Source: Halocaridina rubra
Lineage: Eukaryota; Arthropoda; Malacostraca; Decapoda; Atyidae
Assembly: GCA_037179515.1 (NCBI GenBank)
Contig: JAXCGZ010017036.1
Span: 116,001-180,000, forward strand
Length of the DNA: 64,000 nucleotides
Direction of reading: 5' to 3'
The notes under the pieces were generated by a model. The model was not told the origin of the DNA, did not search any database, and was given only the letters and a program-made list of their open reading frames with translations. Within the stretch, counting starts at the first letter, position 1. Each line of letters starts with the position of its first letter. A program made the position numbers and the translations under genes. Positions 1 through 12,300 of the stretch are shown here, piece by piece.

Positions 1-2562
1 AGTTCAAGGAATTTCTTGTTGCTCGCATAAATGCTGGGTCAGAGAGCATTATAATAACTGTTGTATACAACCCACCAAGGAACCAAAATAGGCTTGAAGT
101 TTATGAGGAAAGTCATATAGGTACTATTGAAGTCATAAACTCAGTTGTTAACATGGCACGGGAAAAAAATGTAGGATTTTGATTATGGGAGATTTTAATC
201 ATAAAGAGATAGATTGGATAAATCTTGACCCACACAGTGGTGAGGACTCATTCGGGGCAAGATTCCTAGATTGCTTACAAGGGAATTTCCTACACCAACA
301 TGTAATGGAACCAGCAAGGGCCAGGGGTGGGGATGAGCCATCACTACTTGATCTAGTGTTCACAGATAATGTGTTGGATATTGAAAATATTGAGTATGAA
401 CCACCAATTGGAAAGAGTGACCACTGTGTGTTGTTGATGGAGTATATCATTGAAGATATTCTTCCTGAGAGTAGAGGCACTGAGGACATGAGGAGGAACT
501 ATCCGAAAGGAGATTACATCAAAATGAATGAGCTTTTTGCAGTTATTGATGGGAGAACCTTATTTTACAACAAATCTGTACAAGAAATGCGTGACATCTT
601 TTGTGAGAAATATGGGAAGATAGTAGATTGCTGCATACCTGTCACCAAAGTAGGTGTAATTCATGCCAGAGAGAAATGGTTCGATAATGGGTGTAAAAGA
701 GCTAAGGAGTGGAGAGACAAATGCTGGAAAAGGTATAGGAGGAGAAAAAACATAAATGCCTGGCAAACCTACAAAAGAGCAAGAAATGACTACCTAAGTA
801 AAAGGAGAGAGACTATGAGAGGGACATCACCAGGAAGGCTAAAGAAAATCCCAAGCTTTTCCACAGCTTTATCAGAGGAAAACTGAAGGTAAAAGAACAG
901 GTTTTAAGGCCAAAGACAGCGGATGGAAGCATCACTGAGACGGATGAAGAGATCTGCAAAGATTTGAACAAGGAGTTTCAGTCAGTATTTACAGTAGAAA
1001 ATACCCCACCCCCTCAGATTGCAGTGATAGAAGCTCAAGGGCCGGTATTAGAGAACATCAACCTTACAGCCACAGAGGTATGCAAAGCGCTGATGGATTT
1101 AGATGTTCATAAAGCTACAGGTCCTGATGACATATCCCCTCATGTGCTTAAAAAATGCGCAAACACAATATCAGTGGCACTAAGTATCATATTTAAGGAG
1201 TCACTGGAGTCGGGGGAGATTCCAAGATGCTGGAAACAAGCAAATGTGATACCTATCTTCAAAAAGGGAAGGAGGGATACTGCTCTGAACTATAGGCCAG
1301 TTTCCTTGACCAGCATAGTTTGCAAAGTTATGGAGAAACTACTAAGGAAACATATCTCTCTTCACTTGGAATCCTTCAACTTTTTGTCAGTGAGGCAACA
1401 TGGCTTCAGAGAAGGTAGATCAACAGTAACAAACTTATTAGAATTTTATGATGAGGTAAGCCAAATCTTACAGGAAAGAGAGGGCTGAGCAGATTGCATA
1501 TTCCTAGACTTCCAGAAAGCGTTTGACACTGTTCCACATGGGAGACTTATTAGGAAGCTGCAATCAATGGCTAGAATATGTGGAAATGTTTTGGAATGGA
1601 TAAAAACTTACTTAGAAGGAAGGGAACAGAGGGTTAGAGTAAGACACTCAGTGTCTGAATGGAGAAGAGTTAGTAGTGGAGTTCCACAGGGTTCAGTTTT
1701 AGGGCCACTTTTGTTCCTTGTATATGTAAATGACCTACCAGAGTCTGTAAATTCATTCATGAATATGTTTGCAGATGATGCAAAGATTGTGAAGAAAGTA
1801 AAAAACGAGAACAATGGTAGAGAACTTCAGGAGGATCTAAATAATCTGCATGAGAGGTCAGAAAAGTGGCTAATGAAATTCAATACTTCAAAATGTAAGG
1901 TAATGAGAATGGGTACAAGTGCAAGAAGACCCAAGCTTGACTACTCGGTGGCTGGAGTACAACTTCAAGAGACAGAAAATGAGAGAGATCTAGGAGTAAA
2001 CATACTGGCAGATTTGTCTCCAGAAATACATATAAATGGCATAGTAAGGGCAGCATATGCATTCTTATCAAATGTAAGGGTAGCCTTCAGGCACATGGAC
2101 AAGGAAATGTTCAGAAATATTTATGTAACCTATGTGAGGCCAAAACTCGAATATGCAGCCCCCTTTTGGAATCCGCACTTGAAAAAGCACATAGCTAAGC
2201 TTGAAAAAGTTCAAAGACATGCCACAAAACTGGTGCCAGAAATACGCAATCTCAGTTATGATGAGAGGCTGAGGGAATTAGACTTACCATCACTTGAAGC
2301 TAGAAGAGTGAGGGGGGATATGGTGACAGTCTTTAAATTCCTTCATGGTTATGATAGAGTGGATAGGGATCGATATTTTGATATGGCTGGCTCTAGAACT
2401 AGAGGTCATAGTTTGAAGGTTCGTAAGAAAACTTCTTTGCAGGATGTAAGGAAATACTTTTTCAGTGTAAGAGTAGTTGATAATTGGAATTGGCTAAGCG
2501 AGGAGGTAGTTAATGCTATCTCAATCCATAGTTTTAAGGACAGGTATGATAAGTATCACTAA
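1..2562 (+). pseudogene. Broken LINE ORF2 (APE endonuclease + reverse transcriptase), copy A
   Basis: ORF2 would nick target DNA and reverse-transcribe the element RNA. Visible motifs are GDFN and SDH of the endonuclease (about 187-425), the RT finger region (NYRPVSLTS, about 1288), LDFQKAFDTV (about 1505), GVPQGSVLGP (about 1680) and FADD (about 1770). The frame is broken three times relative to copies B and D. One A is lost from an A-run near 162-170, about 10 nt are missing near 811, and a Trp codon has become TGA at 1486-1488. The stop at 2560-2562 is the normal end. The copy cannot make an intact protein, and the upstream part lies outside the window. Confidence 0.9.
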
Positions 2563-2739
2563 GTCTAAAATGGAAGCGATCAGGAGACGGGAAGATACGA
2601 ACTTTGGGCTCTTTCCCGTAAACACAATTAGTTAATCACACACATCACTAAGTATAAAATGGAACCGATCAGGAGACGGGAAGATACGAGCTTTGGGCTC
2701 TTTCCCGTAAACACAATTAGGTAATCATAATTTGGTAAT
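2554..2739 (+). repeat. Tandemly duplicated LINE 3' UTR/tail
   Basis: Two copies of an approximately 85-bp segment lie head to tail. Each contains ACGGGAAGATACGA, then TTTGGGCTCTTTCCCGT, then CACAATTAG(G/T)TAATCA. The first has a G to A change within the inner stem. The arms ACGGGAA and TTCCCGT can pair, with GAGC/GCTC inside, giving a hairpin. The other copies carry this segment once. The duplication may come from template slippage or from a second, heavily truncated insertion. Confidence 0.85.

Positions 2740-2741
<2 letters not shown>

Positions 2742-2774
<33 letters not shown>
2742..2774 (+). repeat. (AC)n microsatellite between LINE copies A and B
   Basis: A dinucleotide run separates the 3' tail of copy A from ORF1 of copy B. 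The A of the ORF1 start codon is also the last A of the run. The tract is probably the target, or a slippage product, of insertion. Confidence 0.95.
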
Positions 2775-2777
<3 letters not shown>

Positions 2778-3854
2778 ACGCCATCTCTGTCCCAAACCTC
2801 TCCCTTCCATGGGTCGGTAGGAGGGGTAGCCATCAGGAGACTCAAACAGAAAATCAAGAATATAGAGGAAATGGTTATAAGCCTTGATGATAAAATTCAG
2901 AATATGGATGGAGAAATGAAAAAGAATGAAACACTCAGAGAGCAAATAAGATCTTTGGAGGAAGCAAATAAAGCACAAGGGCAGGAGAGAAAGGAACTAG
3001 AAAAAAGAATAAAAAAGCTGGAAGGGGAAAAGAGTCAACTAGAATCTAGACTTTCTAAACAAGAAGATAAAAACAAACAGCTAAATGACAACCTAAAGAA
3101 ATTAGATGTTAGTTCACTGCTCTCTTCTGAGAGAGACGAGATTGCTGCTTGGAATGTCCAGATTAAGGAAAACATTGAACAGTTCAGAAAAGAGTTCCAG
3201 GAGCTGAATATGGAAAATGATGCCATGAAAACTTCCTTTGCTGATGCACTAAAGGGGAATGTGGCAGTAAAAGAGGCTGTAAAGGTGGTGGCACTGGAAA
3301 ACATACAAACAGTTGACTATAAAGAGACAGTAATCGAAAAAATGAAAGACGTTGTGATGGAAAGGGCAAACCCACTCATCAGACAGGCACTTGATAAGGA
3401 GAAGACAGTGGTAATCTCAGGCATAAGCGAGTCCCAGGAGCCAACATGGCAGGGGAGACTTGAAGAAAATAAAGCTAGGGTTGTAGACCTGATAAAAAAG
3501 CTTGGAGTAGTATGTGGTCCTGAGGATATTGTAAACATACACCAACTAGGTAAATATTCGAGGGAAGGAAAGCCGAGACCAACAAAAGTAACCTTTGAGA
3601 GAGGGGAAACATGTAGGGAAATATTGTTGAGAAAAAAAAGTCTAAAAGACCTTCAAGAATTCAAAGAAGTGTTCATTAGACAATACAGAACACAGGAAGA
3701 GATGGGAAAGATCAAAAACTTGTTGCAAGAGGCAAGAAGGTTAAATGATGAAAGAAATGAAGAAGAGAAGAAAAATTTTCATTACAGAGTTCTTCCAGAC
3801 AAAGGGGAGATAAAGAAGATAATGACAGAAGATCAGGGGATGGGGCCTCATTAA
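2775..3854 (+). CDS. LINE ORF1 protein: coiled coil plus RRM-like domain (copy B)
   Basis: The 359-residue product fits an RNA-binding ORF1 protein of a non-LTR element. Residues about 20-115 are rich in Glu, Lys, Leu and Gln in heptad-like spacing (for example KELEKRIKKLEGEKSQLESR), which suggests a long trimerising coiled coil. Residues about 210-300 begin VVISGISESQEP and include KVTFERGETCREILLRKKSL, resembling the RRM-like fold of L1-type ORF1 proteins. The C-terminus is basic and helical. The frame is intact. The start ATG straddles the (AC)n junction, so the native N-terminus may differ. ORF2 follows directly. Function is inferred from layout and motif style. Confidence 0.8.
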
Positions 3855-3863
3855 GATTGTTAT

Positions 3864-6679
3864 ACACAAATGGTGATGGATTAGCTGGTAGGCAGTAGAA
3901 TTAAAAGATAGGATTCACAACAGTAAGGCAGATATAGTAGCAATTACAGAGACTAAGTTGAGTGAGGACATAAACAGTGTCACAGTTTTTCCTAAGGGTT
4001 TCAGAATACTAAGGGTTGAAAGATCTGAGAGGACTGGTGGAGGGATAGCACTGCTCATAAGTGAAAGGATTCAAGTCGAAGAAATAAACTTGGCTATAGA
4101 AAGTGAGTTCAAGGAATTTCTTGTTGCTCGCATAAATACTGGGTCAGAGAGCATTATAATAACTGTTGTATACAACCCACCAAGGAACCAAAATAGGTTT
4201 GAAGTTTATGAGGAAAGTCATATAGGTACTATTGAAGTCATAAACTCAGTTGTTAACATGGCACTGGAAAAAAAATGTAGGATTTTGATTATGGGAGACT
4301 TTAATCATAAAGAGATAGATTGGATAAATCTTGACCCACACAGTGGTGAGGACTCATTCGGGGCAAGATTCCTAGACTGCGTACAAGGGAATTTCCTACA
4401 CCAACATGTAATGGAACCAACAAGGGCCAGGGGTGGGGATGAGCCATCACTACTTGATCTAGTGTTCACAGATAATGTGTTGGATATTGAAAAAATTGAG
4501 TATGAACCACCAATTGGAAAGAGTGACCACTGTGTGTTGTTGATGGAGTATATCATTGAAGATATTCTTCCTGAGAGTAGAGGTACTGAGGACATGAGGA
4601 GGAACTATCAGAAAGGCGATTACATCAAAATAAATGAGCTTTTTGCAGTTATTGACTGGAGAACCTTATTTTACAACAAATCTGTACAAGAAATGTGTGA
4701 CATCTTTTGTGAGAAATATGGAAAGATAGTAGATTGCTGCATACCTGTCACCAAAGTAGGTGTAATTCATGCCAGAGAGAAATGGTTTGATAATGGGTGT
4801 AAAAGAGCTAAGGAGTGGAGAGACAAATGCTGGAAAAGGTATAGGAGGAGAAAAAACATAAATGCATGGCAAACCTACAAAAGAGCAAGAAATGACTACC
4901 TAAGTAAAAGGAGAGAGGCAGAGAGAGACTATGAGAGGGACATCACCAGGAAGGCTAAAGAAAATCCCAAGCTTTTCCACAGCTTTATCAGAGGAAAACT
5001 GAAGGTAAAAGAACAGGTTTTAAGGCTAAAGAGAGCGGATGGAAGCATCACTGAGACGGACGAAGAGATCTGCAAAGAATTGAACAAGGAGTTTCAGTCA
5101 GTATTTACAGTAGAAAATACCCCACCCCCTCAGATTGCAGTGATAGAAGCTCAAGGGCCGGTATTAGAGAACATCAACCTTACAGCCACAGAGGTATGCA
5201 AAGCGCTGATGGATTTAGATGTTCATAAAGCTACAGGTCCCGATGACATATCCCCTCATGTGCTTAAAAAATGCGCAAACACAATATCAGTGGCACTAAG
5301 TATCATATTTATGGAGTCACTGGAGTCGGGGGAGATTCCAAGATGCTGGAAACAAGCAAATGTGATACCTATCTTCAAAAAGGGAAGAAGGGATACGGCT
5401 CTGAACTATAGACCAGTTTCCTTGACCAGCATAGTTTGCAAAGTTATGGAGAAACTACTAAGGAAACATATCTCTCATCACTTGGAATCCTTCAACTTTT
5501 TGTCAGTAAGGCAACATGGCTTCAGAGAAGGTAGATCAACAGTAACAAACTTATTAGAATTTTATGATGAGGTAAGCCAAATCTTACAGGAGAGAGAGGG
5601 CTGGGCAGATTGCATATTCCTAGACTTCCAGAAAGCGTTTGACACTGTTCCACATGGGAGACTTATTAGGAAGCTGCAATCAATGGCTAGAATAGGTGGA
5701 AATGTTTTGGAATGGATAAAAACTTACTTAGAAGGAAGGGAACAGAGGGTTAGAGTAAGACACTCGGTGTCTGAATGGAGAAGAATTAGTAGTGGAGTTC
5801 CACAGGGTTCAGTTTTAGGGCCACTTTTGTTCCTTGTATATGTAAATGACCTACCAGAGTCTGTAAATTCATTCATGAATATGTTTGCAGATGATGCAAA
5901 GATTGTGAAGAAAGTAAAAAACGAGAACAATGGTAGAGAACTTCAGGAGGATCTAAATAATCTGCATGAGTGGTCAGAAAAGTGGCTAATGAAATTCAAT
6001 ACTTCAAAATGTAAGGTAATGAGAATGGGTACAAGTGCAAGAAGGCCCAAGCTTGACTACTCGGTGGCTGGAGTACAACTTCAAGAGACAGAAAATGAGA
6101 GAGATCTAGGAGTAAACATACTGGCAGATTTGTCTCCAGAAATACATATAATTGGCATAGTAAGGGCAGCATATGCATTCTTATCAAATGTAAGGGTAGC
6201 CTTCAGGCACATGGACAAGGAAATGTTCAGAAATATTTATGTAACCTATGTGAGGCCAAAACTCGAATATGCAGCCCCCTTTTGGAATCCGCACTTGAAA
6301 AAGCACATAGCTAAGCTTGAAAAAGTTCAAAGACATGCCACGAAACTGGTGCCAGAAATACGCAATCTCAGTTATGATGAGAGGCTGAGGGAATTAGACT
6401 TACCATCACTCGAAGCTAGAAGAGTGAGGGGGGGATATGGTGACAGTCTTTAAATTCCTTCATGGTTATGATAGAGTGGATAGGGATCGATATTTTGATA
6501 TGGCTGGCTCTAGAACTAGAGGTCATAGTTTGAAGGTTCGTAAGAAAACTTCTTTGCAGGATGTAAGGAAATACTTTTTCAGTGTAAGAGTAGTTGATAA
6601 TTGGAATTGGCTAAGCGAGGAGGTAGTTAATGCTATCTCAATCCATAGTTTTAAGGACAGGTATGATAAGTATCACTAA
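3864..6679 (+). pseudogene. LINE ORF2 (APE endonuclease + RT), copy B, two frame breaks
   Basis: The main readable frame runs to 6453 and covers almost the whole EN-RT protein. Endonuclease motifs are ITETK (about 3943), GDFNHKEIDW (about 4294) and KSDHC (about 4519). RT motifs are LDFQKAFDTV (about 5622), GVPQGSVLGP (about 5800), FADD (5884-5895) and a C-terminal block ending DRYDKYH. Two defects are visible. Near 3890 the reading LLYTNGDGLAG runs into TAG, while the downstream protein continues in another frame. At 6428-6434 a run of seven G replaces the six found in copy A and shifts the frame before the last 80 codons. No start codon was assigned, because the 5' break obscures it. Confidence 0.88.
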
Positions 6680-6752
6680 GTCTAAAATGGAAGCGATCAG
6701 GAGACGGGAAGATACGAGCTTTGGGCTCTTTCCCGTAAACACAATTAGGTAA

Positions 6753-7310
<558 letters not shown>

Positions 7311-7394
<84 letters not shown>

Positions 7395-7429
7395 GCCTTG
7401 GCGCAATAAATCAATAAAATAATAAATAA

Positions 7430-7510
<81 letters not shown>
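7311..7510 (+). repeat. (TC)n tracts bracketing a 40-bp LINE E 3' tail
   Basis: Two long (TC)n runs (7311-7391 and 7430-7510) enclose 7391-7430, which reads TGACGCCTTGGCGCAATAAA followed by an A/T-rich end. This matches the extreme 3' end of element E at 13251-13288 with small differences. It is therefore the tail of another, almost completely truncated insertion of the same family in the same kind of target. Confidence 0.85.
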
Positions 7511-7707
7511 TCGAGTTGCTCTGTGAGAGTGGGAGAGAGAGGACGTGTTGTCTCTTCTCTCTCGCAATTCCGTCTGCTTCATACCGTCACGGAACATCAT
7601 TTAAGTGTCAACAGTGCTTTTTGGGGTCTTTTTGGACTTAGTCTGTAGTTTCGAGAAAAAAACTATCTGCCAGTGGTAAGACCCCATTCGTTTGGCGGAC
7701 TCGGATT

Positions 7708-7719
7708 TGCGCATGCGCA
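7708..7719 (+). promoter_or_regulatory. Perfect 12-bp palindrome TGCGCATGCGCA in the LINE E 5' UTR
   Basis: The sequence is the classical NRF-1 / Erect wing-type palindromic site, about 80-90 bp upstream of the ORF1 ATG. LINEs need an internal promoter in the 5' UTR, so this is a plausible activator site. Function is inferred from the motif alone. Confidence 0.45.
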
Positions 7720-7800
7720 GTACGACGTGGGGTGACGGCATGTTGCTTCCCCCCCTCGTTGACGTCTCTCCAAGCTAGTGTTGCCACCTCACCGGATATC

Positions 7801-9330
7801 ATGGACTATTCAGGACCATCCTCCTTGGCGGATATCGAGGCCGACACAGCCCTGTGTGACGAGGATGGCCAGGATATGCGGGATTGGCCTACTCTTCAAC
7901 CATGTAGACATCAGCAGCCACCAGCTGGGGCTATGTGCTCTCACCCTCATCCTCAACTACTGAACTCTGCCTCCTCTAAACGCCCCATAGACGATGGGTC
8001 TGATTACAGCAGTGCCTCAACGTCGCCTGCTGCCAAAACTCACAAGACAGACAAGGATGCTGTTCCACATGCAACCTCTGGCAGTCCCCTGCCCTGCCCT
8101 CTTCCTCCTGCTGTACCTTTGTTACCTCCTTCAGCTACCTCTTCATCACTCCAGTCAGCTGCACTCTCGTCGCTCCCATCTGCTGCCCCAGCCTTTGCTC
8201 CTCGGGCAGATTATGTCAAGCTGGGCTTCCAAGAAAATCCCTCCAGTGAAGTGAAGCTTCGTTGGCTTACTGATGTCACCAAAACTTTTCGTCTCAATCG
8301 GGAGCTGGCTGAGGTGAAGATGTCTTCGGTTACATCACGCTTTGTCTACATCTCGAGGCGTCGCAAGGACATCATTGACAGGGTCACGAGTGGGGATTTT
8401 CTTTCTTTACGTTGCAATATTCAGGACTCAATTGAGCGGCCCCGTAAGTTCCCAACATACCTCGTTACTCGCTACCCTATTGCACTTGACCCTTCCCTTG
8501 CCAAGGAGCTACCAGGAGTGCACACTGCTCGACGGTTCCTTCAGGACGGGGAGCCCATCAACCGTATTGTCATCACCTGGAGTCTCCCTGAACCACCCCC
8601 ACCAGTCGTTGAGTTTTCCTTTCTCCCTTGCCTCCCTTCCTGTGAATTGCGCAGGATGAAGGACGAGCAGCCTTGGTGTTTTAAATGCTGGGGTATTGGC
8701 CATATCTCACGCTATTGTTCTGCTCCGGCCAAATGTGCATGGTGTGCTGCTGCCCATGACACACGCTCCTGCCCGCACCGTATACCTGCCTCATCTGCTG
8801 CTGCCGCTGCTTGTGATACTGCTTCTGGATCCACGTCTCAGCCTCCGCCGGACACTTCACAGTGGAAGTGTGTTCGGTGCAACATGCCTGGGGTCAACGT
8901 CTGGCATGGCTGTGCTAGACGGTCTCATGCCACACCACCAGAGCGCGCTCCACTGCCCCCGCCACCGCCCATCGCCGCGCCTTCCTCTCTACGTCCTCCT
9001 GACTCTGCTGACATCATTGCTCTCCGTAAGACTGTTGCTACCCTGGAGTCCCGCTGTACAGCTCTCACAGCTCGCCTTGATACCATAGGTGCCCGCATTG
9101 ACAGTATGGTCACCCAGCAAGATACAATGGAAAGGACTCTCGCAAGTTTGGTCGAGTCTCATCAAACTGTTGTTGACACCATCACGACTCTCACTGACAA
9201 GTTTAATAAGGTCGCCTCCTACCTTGAGAAGTTGACTGATGTGCAGCCCAGGTCTTCTTCATCCCATGCTCTGTCTGCTAGTGCCCCGCCCACTTCTGCC
9301 TTCCGCAAAAATAAGAATAAGATTCGCTAG
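7801..9330 (+). CDS. LINE E ORF1: gag-like protein with CCHC zinc knuckles
   Basis: The first in-frame ATG is at 7801 (MDYSGPSSLAD), giving about 509 residues; the frame is also open upstream but without an ATG. The N-terminal third is Pro/Ser/Ala-rich. A compact central region (around KLGFQENPSSEVKLRWLTDVT) precedes a zinc-knuckle cluster. CFKCWGIGHISRYC fits C-X2-C-X4-H-X4-C, CAWCAAAHDTRSC follows with one residue fewer, and a third looser CVRCNMPGV...H group comes after. The C-terminal part (about residues 390-470) is heptad-like. Such ORF1 products package element RNA. The frame is intact. Its end overlaps the frame of ORF2, which could use reinitiation or frameshifting. Confidence 0.85.
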   Translation: MDYSGPSSLADIEADTALCDEDGQDMRDWPTLQPCRHQQPPAGAMCSHPHPQLLNSASSKRPIDDGSDYSSASTSPAAKTHKTDKDAVPHATSGSPLPCPLPPAVPLLPPSATSSSLQSAALSSLPSAAPAFAPRADYVKLGFQENPSSEVKLRWLTDVTKTFRLNRELAEVKMSSVTSRFVYISRRRKDIIDRVTSGDFLSLRCNIQDSIERPRKFPTYLVTRYPIALDPSLAKELPGVHTARRFLQDGEPINRIVITWSLPEPPPPVVEFSFLPCLPSCELRRMKDEQPWCFKCWGIGHISRYCSAPAKCAWCAAAHDTRSCPHRIPASSAAAAACDTASGSTSQPPPDTSQWKCVRCNMPGVNVWHGCARRSHATPPERAPLPPPPPIAAPSSLRPPDSADIIALRKTVATLESRCTALTARLDTIGARIDSMVTQQDTMERTLASLVESHQTVVDTITTLTDKFNKVASYLEKLTDVQPRSSSSHALSASAPPTSAFRKNKNKIR

Positions 9331-12300
9331 TCGCATACAATTTCATGCCATCTCTTGGAATGCCTTTGGAATTAGACACTCTCCTAAACTCACTGCACTT
9401 AGAGCCTATGTTTATCGTCATCATCCGCAGGTTATTTTCATACAAGAGGCTTTTCCTGGTGGTGCACCACCAGGGGAGGAGGCTCCTATGCTCACAGGGT
9501 ATGTTTCATATGTGCATTATACCAGAAGAGGACTCATTACCTACATTCATTCCTCCATACCTCACATGCTCCTTGGTTCTTCTGCACAAGTTGATATGAC
9601 CTTTCAGCTCTTTGAAATCACTGTTGGGAATGGTACTCTTCGATTGTGCAATGTCTACTCTGCCCCAGGTGTGATTAATCTACCAGCCCTTCCAATACCT
9701 ACAGACAGTGGAATGATCTATATGGGGGATTTTAACGCCAGACACCCCGCCCTTGGTGACTCATCTCTCACTCCCAATCGCGGTGGCAAGCCTCTGCTCG
9801 ACTACATCCGCCGCTACCCGCCTCACCCGCTGGGATACTGGTGGTGCCACACACGCTCGTGGGGGTACTGTAGATCACATTCTCACAACTGGCCTTGTGG
9901 AACCTAATGTCTCCTGCTCTTCTATCCCTTCTCTCTTCTCTGACCATGTTGCCCTTAGCCTGAAATACTCCATACTTCAGACTCCAGCTACCCTCTCCCA
10001 TCACCGCACCCGCATCTCTATCCCTCCCAAATACTGTCCCACTTATATTTCCTTTATCTCTCACCTCCTTCCCACTTTTGATCTCCTTTCTCCAGACAGC
10101 TTATACAACTCACTGGTGGATTCTACACATGACTTCTACACGCATTATGTTCTCAGACCACACGTTCCACGTCGCCCTGAGGCCCATTCCTGGACTTTGG
10201 ATCAGCGTATTGCCCAGGCGGAAAGGACAGCTGTGGATGCTGGACTCTCCTTTCAAAGACAGCCCACCCCTGACCACCTGCACCAATATCAGTTGGCGAG
10301 GGATGATCTAGTTGCCCTGCAGAAGTGTGTGCACACGGAGTATTGGCAGAAATTTACGGATAGTATTAACCATCAGACTAGCGCTGGGACTATGTGGCAT
10401 CTTATAAGGAAGGCTGTCAAGAAGAAACCCACCTGTGCTCTACACCACAGTCCACTTGAGTATGCTCAGGACCTCATTACTACCTGGTCAGCACAGTCAC
10501 AAACTTGCAACCTTCCCGGGAACGTTCAAGAGGCACTCTCCACCCACCGCAGTGTTCGTAACCTCCGCCTAATGGGTGCATTACTACAGACGGATGAAGA
10601 GGATGACATCCCATTCACAGAGGATGAACTACGACGTGCTCTTGCTAGGATTAAGGCTACTGCCCCTGGGGAGGATGGTCTTACATATCAAGTTCTCCAT
10701 CTTCTTCAGAAAGTTCCTGGTAACCCCCTACTGCGCCTCTTCAATCTTTGCTTTTGCTTGGGGCATGTGCCCTCTGCCTGGACCAGAAGCACTATTATTC
10801 CTCTACCAAAACCTGGAACCGACAAATTTAGGCCTATCTCCCTCACCTCCTGCTTCAGCAAAGTGTTTGAACGCATCCTTCTTGCCCGGCTCATGCACCG
10901 TCTACAGGATAAACTCTCCCCCAGTCTTTATGGTTTCCTCCCACAACGGAGCACACATCACTGCCTCGCTGAACTCTACACCCGTCTTTCTCCCACCAGT
11001 GTGGTCGCCTTCCTGGACCTCAAATCTGCCTTCGATATAGCCAACAAGGAAATTATTCTTGACCAGCTGGTGGACTTTGGAGTTCGGGGGAACATACTGA
11101 AATGGATACGGGGATATCTCTGCAACAGAACATCAAGCGTCCTTTTTAAAGGGTCGTATAGCTCCTATGAACGGTTTGAACTGGGTACTCCTCAGGGGGG
11201 TGTGCTAAGTCCTTTTCTATTCAATATCCTTATGCATCGTCTACTCTCCCTCCTTCCTGTCATCCCCGGTACTACAGTTACCTGCTATGCGGACGACATA
11301 TGCATCCACACGACCTCAACTCACGACCTCCAGCACATGCTCCATGACTTTTACGTGTCTGCTACCTCCTGTGGCCTTATTATCTCCCCAGAAAAAAGCA
11401 GGATTTTTACTTCACGCAACTGCAGAGCACTGCCCGCATTCGCCATGGGTGGTAATGTCATCCCTCACTGCACACAGTACACGTATTTAGGTGCACCTGT
11501 CCGGATCACCCCAGCTATACCTGCTCGTCAACGAATTCATCCCTTTGTGAAGAGCCTTCTTGACCGTCTGGAGCCCCGCTTTGCACCTGTCAAGTGGCTT
11601 GCCAACAATGCTGCAGGAGTCTCCATCCCAGTGGCGAGGACCCTCTACATCCTACTACTTCGGTCAGTGGTTGACTATCTGTCTCCTGCCTTGTGTCAAC
11701 TTCCTAAACCAGCTCTCGAGCCACTTGAAAAGTTCCAGAATCGAGTCATGAGATTTATCTTGGGATGTTCTCTCTCTACCCGTATTGTGAGTATGCAGTT
11801 GGAGCTCAACTTACCCCCTCTTGTGGAGAGGATTTATGCCAATGTGTCCTATTTTACTGTTAAGTGTCTTCACTACCCCTTTCTTGCTCCGTACTTCTCT
11901 GCTGTCATGAGGACGTCCCTTGATCCAGACGCACCCAGGCTCCCACTTCGAGCAGGAGGTCATAACCTTATCAGGGTGGTGAGTGACATTCTCCGTGGCC
12001 TTGACATCGACCTGCCAGTGCAGGCGGCTGTCCCAGATTTACCACCCTGGCGTGTCCCCCTCCCCGCTGTCACATATACACCGACCTCGAAGGATGTCTA
12101 TCCCCCCTTGCAGAGACAGTTAGCTCTGGAGACTATCGCTGATGTATCCACGTCTGTCCCTGCAGCACACCACGTCTATGTTGATGGTTCTGTGCAAGCA
12201 GATGGGAGGGCGGCATGTGCTGTGTTTTCCCCCACCATGGAGCCGCCTGTGCCGGCTGATTCATGGATTGGCCGTAGACTACCCACCTCGTCGAGCTCCA

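Larger units (their letters stand above)
1..2739 (+). mobile_element. CR1-group LINE copy A (5' end outside window)
   Basis: This is a non-LTR retrotransposon copy that enters the window inside its APE endonuclease domain and runs to a 3' tail ending in AATTAGGTAATCA-like repeats and then (AC)n. By eye it is nearly identical to copy B over the shared part. The hairpin-bearing 3' UTR is present twice in tandem (about 2554-2638 and 2644-2727). The next copy, B, begins immediately after the (AC)n tract in the same orientation. The CR1-group call rests on the RT motifs and on a C-terminal block of the kind RGDMVTVFKFLHG...FFSVRVVDNWN, which is typical of CR1/L2-type elements. Confidence 0.9.

Noticed and set aside
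3958..3960. TTG at the start of the long ORF2 frame of copy B, and GTG at 7732 for ORF1 of LINE E.
   Set aside because: Non-ATG starts are not expected in an animal genome. The ORF2 frame continues upstream, and ORF1 of LINE E has an ATG at 7801.
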